NCBI GenBank assembly: GCA_905203765.1
Contig: CAJKXC010000002.1
Span: 39,965-103,964, forward strand
Reading direction: 5' to 3'
DNA: 64,000 nucleotides
From: an uncultured Bacteroides sp.
GTDB lineage: Bacteria; Bacteroidota; Bacteroidia; Bacteroidales; Bacteroidaceae
In this document: positions 9,595 to 15,856 of the stretch, one piece after another
How positions within the stretch are numbered: position 1 is the first letter of the stretch
How the letters are laid out: each line of letters starts with the position of its first letter
The notes under the pieces: model-generated
Databases searched by the model: none
Seen by the model: the letters and a program-made list of their open reading frames with translations, nothing else
What the model was told of the DNA's origin: nothing
Position numbers and translations under genes: made by a program

Positions 9595-9605
9595 GTGTTA
9601 GTCTG

Positions 9606-10397
9606 ATGATTAGGTTAGGTAGTTTTTTATTTTTTATTTGGGTTGGGATTGCGCTGCAGGCGCAATCCCTTTATCCGGACTTCAGCAAGATGAATTTCGG
9701 ATGCGATGGCAATAGCATTACGGCGGGTGAACAATGGTCGCGGACGGTGGTCGACGCGCTCGGTTTTGCCACGCACCACAATGTAGCGGTAGGCTCTGCC
9801 ACCTGGGCGTGCTATGCCGATACGCAGGACTATGGCAGTCCCGGCTTCTCCGGTATCTCCGACGGCTGGCAACCTACGGATGACAAGATGGAGATACAGA
9901 AGCGCCACAACAACGTTTCGAAGGTGCACATCCAGCAGTTCATCTCCCAGGTAGAAAGCGGCGCCTATCCTGCGCCCGATGTCTTTGTGTTCTCCATGGG
10001 TACCAACGACCGCAACCTGGGCAGTGTCGAAGAAGCATTGCGTGGAAAGACGCTGGACGAGGTCGACGTCACCACCATGGCAGGCGGTGCTCGCTGGGCC
10101 ATCCAAACGATTATAGAACGCTATCCCCACTGCCGTGTATTCGTCTGTACCCCCATTCAGACAGGCAGCCCGGAGCATAACGCCTTGAACCTGCAAAAGA
10201 TTGCCATCTTGCGCCAGCTCTGCCAGGCCCTCTCCGTGCAACTGATAGATTGCTACTCCAACAGCGGCATCACCGAAAAGTTTGAAGTTCCTTCCGGTCG
10301 CGGCCGCTACCTGCGCGATGGCCTGCACCCCGACAAGGAAGGTCAGGTGCTGATGGGGCGTTACATTGCCAAGGAGATACGGAACAACTTCTTTTAG
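9606..10397 (+). CDS. Secreted SGNH/GDSL hydrolase, candidate acetyl-mannan esterase
   Basis: 263 residues from ATG 9606. This start gives a clean signal peptide ending near ALQA; an upstream in-frame start at 9564 would put extra residues before it and overlap the epimerase. SGNH blocks are visible: the nucleophile Ser in GCDGNSITAGEQW, the Asn in FSMGTNDR, and the Asp/His pair in RDGLHPDKEG. Such enzymes remove acetyl or other acyl groups from glycans. As the last gene of the mannan operon it probably deacetylates mannan or manno-oligosaccharides, as esterases do in other gut mannan loci; the acyl group is inferred. Its stop overlaps the stop of the convergent aspartokinase gene by 4 bp. 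Confidence 0.85.
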   Translation: MIRLGSFLFFIWVGIALQAQSLYPDFSKMNFGCDGNSITAGEQWSRTVVDALGFATHHNVAVGSATWACYADTQDYGSPGFSGISDGWQPTDDKMEIQKRHNNVSKVHIQQFISQVESGAYPAPDVFVFSMGTNDRNLGSVEEALRGKTLDEVDVTTMAGGARWAIQTIIERYPHCRVFVCTPIQTGSPEHNALNLQKIAILRQLCQALSVQLIDCYSNSGITEKFEVPSGRGRYLRDGLHPDKEGQVLMGRYIAKEIRNNFF

Positions 10398-11728
10398 TAA
10401 GATTCCGTATATTCCGGCTGGAATAACTTATCATTAAGGGCTTGCAAAGCCCTTTTTTTGTCGTCGGTCTTGATAACGAACGCCACGTCATGGTTGCTGC
10501 TCCCGTAAGAAATCATTCGCAGCGGAATATCTTTGAGCACTTCTATGATTTTTGCTTCGACTCCGGCGTATTCCCACTGCATGTTTCCCACTACCGATAC
10601 AATCGTCATGCGGTCTTCTACCAGCACTTTGGCAAAGCGGTTCATTTCGGAAATGATGTTTGCCAGACGGCTACTGTCGTCTATTGCCACCGATACGTCC
10701 AGGTTGGAAGAAACCAGCAGGCAGATGGGCGTGCGATATTTGGCCAGTGTGTCGAAAATCCTGCTGATAAACAGATAAGGACACAAACTGTGGTTCGACT
10801 CAAACCTGACATGGAAGATTTTGTCTTTGGCAGCTATGGCTTTGATGATGCCGTCGTCCTGTAAGTTGGATATCAGCGTGCCCTCTGCTGTCGGTTCCAT
10901 GGAGTTGAGCAGGCGGACGGGGATGTTCTTCAGCCGCGCCGGGGCGATGCAGAACGGATGCAGAATCTTGGCACCGTAGAAGGCCAGTTGCTCGGCTTCG
11001 TTGAAGCTGAGCCGTTTCACAGGTTTGGTGCCCGATACTTCACGCGGGTCGTTGTTGTGCATGCCGTCGATGTCTGTCCATATCTGTATCTCTTCGGCAT
11101 GGATGGCGGTACCGATGAGCGAGGCGCTGTAATCGCTGCCGCCCCGCTTCAGGTTGTCTGTCTCGTTGTAGACGTTCTTGCAGATGAATCCCTGGGTGAT
11201 GAAGAGGTGGTCGGCGGGGTGCAGGGCAAGCTGTTCCTGGAGTTTCTGTTCGATGTATCCCTGGTCCGGCTCGTTGTCCAGACCGATGCGCATGAAGTCG
11301 AAGGCGCAGAGCAGGACGTTGGGTACATGCTGCTCGCAGAGGTAGAAGTGCATCAGGGCGGTGCTGATAAGTTCGCCTTGTGCCAGCACCTCTTTTTCTT
11401 CGGCAGAGGTAAAGGAACCCTTGGTGAATTTCCAGAGTTGCTGGAAGCGTTCGAGGATGTAGTCGATGGCCTTTTGCTTGATGCCGTCGTCCGTCAGCAG
11501 TTCGTTGGCGAAGTCGATGAACTGGAATTCCAGCCGGGTGATACGGTCGTGGGCTTGCTCTATATCGCGGCCGAACAGGCTGGCGGCAATCTCTTCCAGA
11601 TGGTTTGTGGTGCCTGCTGTTGCCGATAGCACTACGATTTTGGGGGTATCGTTTGCGATGAGTGTTGCCACATGTTTCATTCTCTCTACAGTACCGACGG
11701 AAGTTCCGCCGAATTTACAAACTTTCAT
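10394..11728 (-). CDS. lysC: Aspartate kinase (monofunctional)
   Basis: 444 residues. Phosphorylates aspartate, the first step to lysine, threonine, methionine and diaminopimelate. The N-terminus MKVCKFGGTSVGTVERM is the aspartokinase signature, with VVLSATAGTTNHL and the kinase motifs RGGSDYSASLIGTAIHA and IWTDIDGMHNNDPR following. The last 140 residues contain two ACT-like segments (SSNLDVSVAIDDSS, MTIVSVVGNMQW) that usually bind the feedback amino acid. No homoserine dehydrogenase domain is fused, so this is the lysine-type monofunctional form; the symbol is by similarity. The gene is alone on its strand, divergent from the sigma-54 regulator and convergent with the mannan operon. Its upstream region has strong pairing potential (see the leader entry). 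Confidence 0.92.
   Translation of the reverse strand: MKVCKFGGTSVGTVERMKHVATLIANDTPKIVVLSATAGTTNHLEEIAASLFGRDIEQAHDRITRLEFQFIDFANELLTDDGIKQKAIDYILERFQQLWKFTKGSFTSAEEKEVLAQGELISTALMHFYLCEQHVPNVLLCAFDFMRIGLDNEPDQGYIEQKLQEQLALHPADHLFITQGFICKNVYNETDNLKRGGSDYSASLIGTAIHAEEIQIWTDIDGMHNNDPREVSGTKPVKRLSFNEAEQLAFYGAKILHPFCIAPARLKNIPVRLLNSMEPTAEGTLISNLQDDGIIKAIAAKDKIFHVRFESNHSLCPYLFISRIFDTLAKYRTPICLLVSSNLDVSVAIDDSSRLANIISEMNRFAKVLVEDRMTIVSVVGNMQWEYAGVEAKIIEVLKDIPLRMISYGSSNHDVAFVIKTDDKKRALQALNDKLFQPEYTESY
10436..10459 (+). terminator. Intrinsic terminator of the mannan operon, inside the aspartokinase 3' end
   Basis: Stem AAGGGCTT (10436-10443), loop GCA, stem AAGCCCTT (10447-10454), then a run of seven T. 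It lies 39 bp after the esterase stop, within the last codons of the convergent aspartokinase gene. Confidence 0.75.
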
Positions 11729-11801
11729 TTCTTGTTTCTTTTTAAGTTATTTCTTGTTCGGGGCTTATCGGGAATTCCCTTTCAGCCTTCCGTTTCAGGT
11801 T

Positions 11802-11898
11802 GTTCCTTTCCAAAATGAAAAGGAACTGTTCGGAGCATCCGCCTGCATCACCCCCTCTCAACCTTATTATACGGGGATTTCTTGCCTCGGATGGCTCC
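11802..11898 (-). promoter_or_regulatory. Candidate structured 5' leader of the aspartokinase gene
   Basis: Read on the minus strand, GGAGCCATCCG (11898-11888) pairs with CGGATGCTCC (11841-11832), a 10-bp stem with one bulged base. It encloses an ATCCCC/GGGGGTGAT pairing. A second hairpin pairs 11826-11817 with 11810-11802. The aspartokinase start codon is about 75 bp further on. Amino-acid biosynthesis genes often carry regulatory leaders; I do not recognise a known riboswitch class here. A weak -7-like ATCTTTTG lies upstream. Confidence 0.4.
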
Positions 11899-11961
11899 TG
11901 ATGTTTACCTTCCTTGTTATAAAAGTTCAAAAGATGTGCCGTGCGTTTCGGGGAAAAGCTT

Positions 11962-11969
11962 TATATTTG
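11962..11969 (+). promoter_or_regulatory. -7 box of the response-regulator gene
   Basis: TATATTTG matches TAnnTTTG and lies 44 bp before the ATG at 12014. No clear -33 element. The position supports ATG 12014 rather than in-frame starts further upstream. Confidence 0.5.
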
Positions 11970-12013
11970 CAGTCCCCTGTTTTGATGCTAAACTCTTTTT
12001 TAATATTCTACTT

Positions 12014-13381
12014 ATGAGTAAGATTCTGATCGTTGATGACGAGGTGCAAATCCGTACCCTCTTGGCACGTATGATGGAGTTGGAAGGTTATGAAGTTTGT
12101 CAGGCAGGGGATTGCAAGGCTGCCTTGAAGCAGCTGGAACTCCAAAACCCCGATGTAGCTTTGTGTGATGTATTCCTTCCCGACGGGAACGGGGTAGACC
12201 TGGTGCTGTCCATCAAGAAGGCGGCTCCCAATGTGGAAGTCATCCTGCTGACGGCGCACGGCAATATCCCTGACGGGGTGCAGGCCATCAAGAACGGTGC
12301 GTTCGACTACATCACCAAGGGCGACGACAACAATAAGATTATCCCCCTGATAAGCCGTGCCGTGGAGAAGGCGCGCATGAACGTCCGCCTGGAGAAGCTG
12401 GAGAAGAAGGTGGGGCAGGCCTATTCGTTCGACTCCATCCTGGGCGAGTCCAAAGCCTTGAAGAATGCCGTGCAACTGGCTCGGAAAGTATCTTCTACCG
12501 ATGTCCCCGTGCTGCTGACCGGCGAGACGGGTACGGGCAAGGAAGTCTTTGCCCAAGCCATCCACTACGGCAGCAAGCGTGCCCGGCAGAGTTTCGTAGC
12601 CGTCAACTGCTCCTCTTTCAGCAAGGAATTGCTGGAGAGCGAGATGTTCGGCCATAAAGCCGGCTCCTTTACCGGCGCCTTGAAGGACAAGAAGGGCTTG
12701 TTCGAAGAAGCCAACAACGGCACCATCTTCCTCGACGAAATAGGCGAGATGGCTTTCGAACTGCAAGCCAAGCTGCTGCGCATCCTCGAAACCGGCGAGT
12801 ACATCAAGATAGGCGACACCAAGCCCACCCGCGTCCATGTGCGCATCGTCGCCGCTACCAACCGCAACCTGCCCGAAGAAATCTCCGCCGGCCGCTTCCG
12901 CGAAGATTTGTTCTATCGCCTCAGCGTTTTCCAGATACAGCTGCCGCCGCTACGCGAACGTGCAGGGGATATACGCCTGCTGGCAAAGGCATTCATAGCC
13001 AACTTCTCCGCCCAGTTGTCGCGTCCCATCGCCGAAACCACTCCCGAATTCCTCGCCACGCTCGAACAGCAACCCTGGAAAGGCAATATCCGCGAACTGC
13101 GCAATGTGATAGAGCGCAGCCTCATCGTCTGCGAGGGCGGACGGCTGGATGTAGCCGACCTGCCGCTGGAGATACAACACTCGCACTACGAGCAGTCCGC
13201 CGACGACGGTGCGCCCGGCAGTTTCGAACTCTCCGCCATGGAACGCCGCCACATAGCCCGCGTGCTGGAATACACGAAAGGGAATAAGACAGAAGCTGCC
13301 CGCCTGCTGAAAATCGGGCTGACGACACTCTACCGGAAGATTGAAGAATATAACCTCACTCTCCCCCCCTCTCTAATTTAG
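12014..13381 (+). CDS. NtrC-family sigma-54-dependent response regulator (probable Kdp regulator)
   Basis: 455 residues from ATG 12014, where the protein opens directly with the receiver motif ILIVDDE. The receiver domain (about 1-120) has the phosphate acceptor Asp52 in VALCDVFLPDG. The central AAA+ domain (about 140-365) has Walker A GETGTGKE, the sigma-54 contact loop GSFTGA (a variant of GAFTGA) and Walker B GTIFLDEIGE. The C-terminus is a Fis-type helix-turn-helix with KGNKTEAARLLKIGLTTLYR. The protein should activate sigma-54 promoters when phosphorylated. The next genes are kdp, and the gap holds a textbook -24/-12 site with a tandem dyad array upstream of it. The likely partner kinase is encoded at 20642, at the far end of the same locus. 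This differs from the OmpR-type KdpE of enterobacteria. Confidence 0.9.
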   Translation: MSKILIVDDEVQIRTLLARMMELEGYEVCQAGDCKAALKQLELQNPDVALCDVFLPDGNGVDLVLSIKKAAPNVEVILLTAHGNIPDGVQAIKNGAFDYITKGDDNNKIIPLISRAVEKARMNVRLEKLEKKVGQAYSFDSILGESKALKNAVQLARKVSSTDVPVLLTGETGTGKEVFAQAIHYGSKRARQSFVAVNCSSFSKELLESEMFGHKAGSFTGALKDKKGLFEEANNGTIFLDEIGEMAFELQAKLLRILETGEYIKIGDTKPTRVHVRIVAATNRNLPEEISAGRFREDLFYRLSVFQIQLPPLRERAGDIRLLAKAFIANFSAQLSRPIAETTPEFLATLEQQPWKGNIRELRNVIERSLIVCEGGRLDVADLPLEIQHSHYEQSADDGAPGSFELSAMERRHIARVLEYTKGNKTEAARLLKIGLTTLYRKIEEYNLTLPPSLI

Positions 13382-13472
13382 TAGATAGATATGCGTCATC
13401 CGTGCATCCATTCGTTTATCCGTGCCAAGTCAATGCTTGATAGTTTCAAAATGAATGCTACGTTGGAACTCC

Positions 13473-13604
13473 CAGTTTCAACCTTTGAAACCAACAGTTT
13501 CCTATAATGAAACCAACAGTTTCAACCTTTGAAACTCCGAGTTTCGCTTGTTGAAACTGTCAGTTTCGTTTGTTGGCACTCTGAGTTCGCCCTGTCGGAA
13601 CTGG
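13473..13604. repeat. Six tandem 22-bp dyad repeats (kdp array)
   Basis: Units start at 13473, 13495, 13517, 13539, 13561 and 13583, exactly 22 bp apart with no spacers. Units 1-4 read: two bases, GTTTC, seven variable bases, GAAAC, three bases. Units 5 and 6 keep the frame with decayed arms (GGCAC, then GTTCG/GGAAC). A degenerate right half (GGAAC at 13465-13469) keeps the phase one unit upstream. The array ends 157 bp before the -24/-12 promoter. A period near two helical turns would put all sites on one DNA face. Candidate enhancer sites for the regulator encoded just upstream. Confidence 0.85.
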
Positions 13605-13652
13605 CAAGATGCGTATTTATCCGCCGTCTTTTAGAAGATGAACGCATACCGA

Positions 13653-13700
13653 AATAGGTTGCACCTTTTCAAAATGAAAGGGTGCAACCTATTCTTTTTT
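13653..13700 (+). terminator. Strong intrinsic terminator of the response-regulator gene
   Basis: An 18-bp stem (13653-13670 with 13676-13693, one wobble), loop AAAAT, followed by CTTTTTT. It ends regulator transcription before the kdp promoter. Confidence 0.9.
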
Positions 13701-13760
13701 ATATCTGCAATGATTATATGTCGTTGTTAATTAGTTATATATCTCCCTTCTTCTCCCTCT

Positions 13761-13776
13761 TGGCACGCATTTGGCA
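13761..13776 (+). promoter_or_regulatory. Sigma-54 (-24/-12) promoter for the kdp operon
   Basis: TGGCACGCATTTGGCA fits the RpoN consensus TGGCACG-N4-TTGCW at all but one defined position, with the essential GG and GC dinucleotides correctly spaced. The predicted start of transcription is near 13787, about 40 bp before the first small open reading frame. The adjacent gene encodes a sigma-54 activator with a GSFTGA loop. Confidence 0.85.
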
Positions 13777-13825
13777 CATACAAGGCAGACAAAATAATTA
13801 GTAACATTTTTAAAGGTAAAAGAAC

Positions 13826-13921
13826 ATGGGAATAACAGTATCATTCGTTTTCTGCCTCTTGAGCGGCTTGTTCGCTTTTTGGCTTTTCTGGAAGTGTGTA
13901 GACTGGTTTGAAAAGATTTAA
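13826..13921 (+). CDS. 31-residue single-span membrane microprotein of the kdp operon
   Basis: ATG GGA ATA ... TAA encodes 31 residues with one strongly hydrophobic stretch (VSFVFCLLSGLFAFWLFW) and a charged C-terminus ending DWFEKI. It is the first gene after the sigma-54 promoter and 15 bp before kdpF. AAAGGTAAAAGAAC precedes the start. It is too long and different in sequence to be a second KdpF, and I do not recognise a family. Because it lies between a clear promoter and kdpF, and its sequence is a tidy transmembrane helix, I think it is translated. It could be an accessory subunit or stability factor of the Kdp pump, or a regulatory peptide. Function is unknown. Confidence 0.6.
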   Translation: MGITVSFVFCLLSGLFAFWLFWKCVDWFEKI

Positions 13922-13936
13922 GGAAGGAGAGAGATT

Positions 13937-14017
13937 ATGTACACAGCTTTATTTGTATTAGGTATTGCGGTATTCGGGTATTTGATATATGTGCTCGTAA
14001 AGCCCGAAAAGTTTTAA
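13937..14017 (+). CDS. kdpF: KdpF, small subunit of the K+-transporting ATPase
   Basis: 26 residues, one transmembrane helix, with the KdpF-like ending GYLIYVLVKPEKF (compare the GYLVYAL...EAF pattern of enteric KdpF). AAGGAGAG lies just upstream as a ribosome-binding site. It is 15 bp after the microprotein gene and 6 bp before kdpA. KdpF stabilises the KdpABC complex in the inner membrane. Confidence 0.85.
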   Translation: MYTALFVLGIAVFGYLIYVLVKPEKF

Positions 14018-14023
14018 ACGTTG

Positions 14024-15736
14024 ATGGAAATGAATACAGAAATTTTAGGTGTAATCCTACAGATTCTCCTGATGGTGGTGATAGCTTATCCGCTGGGAAA
14101 GTACATTGCCAAGGTATATAAAGGAGAAAAAACATGGTCGGACTTCATGAAGCCGATCGAGAGATTGATATTTAAAGTGGGCGGCATCAAGCCCGACGAG
14201 GAAATGAACTGGAAGCAATTCCTGAAAGCGCTTCTCATCTTGAATGCTTTCTGGTTTGTGTGGGGCATGGTGTTGCTGGTTTCCCAGGGCTGGCTGCCCT
14301 TGAATCCGGACGGTAACGGGCCGCAATCGCCCGACCAGGCTTTCAATACTTGTATCAGCTTTATGGTGAACTGTAACTTGCAGCACTATTCGGGCGAAAG
14401 CGGTCTGACGTACTTTACACAGCTGTTCGTCATCATGCTGTTCCAGTTTATTACGGCAGCCACCGGTATGGCTTGTATGGCGGCTATCATGAAGTCTATC
14501 TCGGTCAAGACTACAAAGACGATCGGTAACTTCTGGAACTTCCTGGTTCTGAGCTGTACACGTATCCTGTTGCCGCTTTCGCTGGTTGTAGGTTTCATCC
14601 TTATTGTGCAAGGCACTCCGATGGGTTTTGACGGCAAGATGCAGGTGACGACGCTCGAAGGGCAGGAACAGATGGTTTCGCAAGGCCCTGCGGCAGCCAT
14701 CATCCCTATCAAACAACTGGGTACGAACGGCGGCGGATACTTCGGCGTCAACTCTTCTCATCCGTTGGAGAACCCTACTTATCTGACTGATATAGCCGAG
14801 TGCTGGTCTATCCTTATCATCCCGATGGCAATGGTCTTTGCGCTGGGCTTCTATACCAGGCGCAAGAAACTGGCTTATAGTATTTTCGGTGTGATGCTCT
14901 TTGCTTATCTGGTGGGCGTGTGCATCAATGTTTATCAGGAGATGGGCGGTAATCCGCGCATAGACGAAATGGGCATTGCACAGGACGGCGGCGCCATGGA
15001 AGGCAAGGAAGTCCGGCTGGGTGCGGCGGCTACTGCTTTGTGGAGCATCACGACGACGGTCACTTCCAATGGTTCGGTTAACGGCATGCACGACTCTACG
15101 ATGCCGCTTTCCGGTATGATGCAGATGTTGAATATGCAGATTAATACCTGGTTTGGCGGTGTCGGCGTGGGCTGGATGAACTACTATACATTCATCATCA
15201 TAGCCGTGTTTATCAGCGGACTGATGGTGGGGCGTACTCCGGAATTCCTCGGGAAGAAGGTGGAAGCGCGTGAAATGAAGATTGCTACGATAGTAGCGTT
15301 GCTCCATCCGTTCATCATCCTGGTGGGTACGGCTTTGTCCAGCTATCTGTATGCGCATCATCCCGAGTTCGTGGCGGGCGAGGGTGGCTGGCTCTGCAAC
15401 CCCAGTTTCCACGGATTGAGCGAACAGCTCTATGAATACACTTCGTCTGCCGCCAACAATGGTTCGGGTTTCGAAGGTTTGGGTGACAATACTTACTTCT
15501 GGAACTATTCATGCGGCTGGGTGCTGATACTGGGGCGTTTCATTCCTATTGTCGGTCAGGTGGCTATTGCCGGTCTGCTGGCTCAGAAGAAGTTTATCCC
15601 GGAAAGTGCCGGTACGCTGAAGACAGATACATTGACTTTCGGGGTGATGACGTTTGCGGTAATCTTTATCGTTGCTGCCCTGTCATTCTTCCCGGCTCAT
15701 GCACTGAGCACGATTGCTGAATACTTTTCAATGTGA
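14024..15736 (+). CDS. kdpA: KdpA, K+-binding and channel-like subunit
   Basis: 570 residues from ATG 14024 (an in-frame TTG lies 3 bp earlier; ATG 14030 is an alternative). A polytopic inner-membrane protein with about ten spans, which selects and carries K+ in the KdpFABC pump. The N-terminus has the KdpA pattern PLGKYIAKVYKGE. Filter-type glycine motifs include GTNGGGYFGVNSSHPLENPT (about residue 235-255) and SAANNGSGFEGLGDNTYFWN (about 475-495). Length is near the usual 557-575. It lies 6 bp after kdpF. A 120-bp gap with an inverted repeat separates it from kdpB, which is wide for a kdp operon. Confidence 0.96.
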   Translation: MEMNTEILGVILQILLMVVIAYPLGKYIAKVYKGEKTWSDFMKPIERLIFKVGGIKPDEEMNWKQFLKALLILNAFWFVWGMVLLVSQGWLPLNPDGNGPQSPDQAFNTCISFMVNCNLQHYSGESGLTYFTQLFVIMLFQFITAATGMACMAAIMKSISVKTTKTIGNFWNFLVLSCTRILLPLSLVVGFILIVQGTPMGFDGKMQVTTLEGQEQMVSQGPAAAIIPIKQLGTNGGGYFGVNSSHPLENPTYLTDIAECWSILIIPMAMVFALGFYTRRKKLAYSIFGVMLFAYLVGVCINVYQEMGGNPRIDEMGIAQDGGAMEGKEVRLGAAATALWSITTTVTSNGSVNGMHDSTMPLSGMMQMLNMQINTWFGGVGVGWMNYYTFIIIAVFISGLMVGRTPEFLGKKVEAREMKIATIVALLHPFIILVGTALSSYLYAHHPEFVAGEGGWLCNPSFHGLSEQLYEYTSSAANNGSGFEGLGDNTYFWNYSCGWVLILGRFIPIVGQVAIAGLLAQKKFIPESAGTLKTDTLTFGVMTFAVIFIVAALSFFPAHALSTIAEYFSM

Positions 15737-15847
15737 TAATGTGCCAATATGCCAATGAAAGAGTGTATAGAAAAAGAATTGTGTAATTAATAAATTGAAT
15801 GTGCGCAGCCAATTAGCACATTAGCATATTGGCATATTAGCACATTA
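15737..15847. repeat. 20-bp inverted repeat pair between kdpA and kdpB
   Basis: The left arm 15737-15756 (TAATGTGCCAATATGCCAAT) matches the reverse complement of 15828-15847 at 19 of 20 positions, with 71 bp between. The right copy extends leftward with related ATTAGCACATTAGCATATTGG. The arms could form a long-range stem in the kdpA-kdpB mRNA, or belong to a dispersed intergenic repeat family. Confidence 0.75.
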
Positions 15848-15856
15848 TGGATAATT

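Larger units (their letters stand above)
13382..13825. other. 444-bp gap between regulator and kdp genes
   Basis: There is no gene I can support here. In order it holds the tandem 22-bp array, a strong terminator, a sigma-54-type promoter and the leader of the first kdp-region gene; each is listed separately. The layout is that of an enhancer region for an NtrC-type activator. Confidence 0.7.

Noticed and set aside
1..10397. SusC/SusD for the mannan locus inside the window
   Set aside because: None is present. The partial SGBP at the edge implies they lie upstream, so the locus is incomplete here and not defective.
13473..13604. CRISPR array
   Set aside because: There are no unique spacers; units are contiguous 22-bp imperfect copies, and no cas genes are present. 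The same applies to the arrays at 38031 and 49675.
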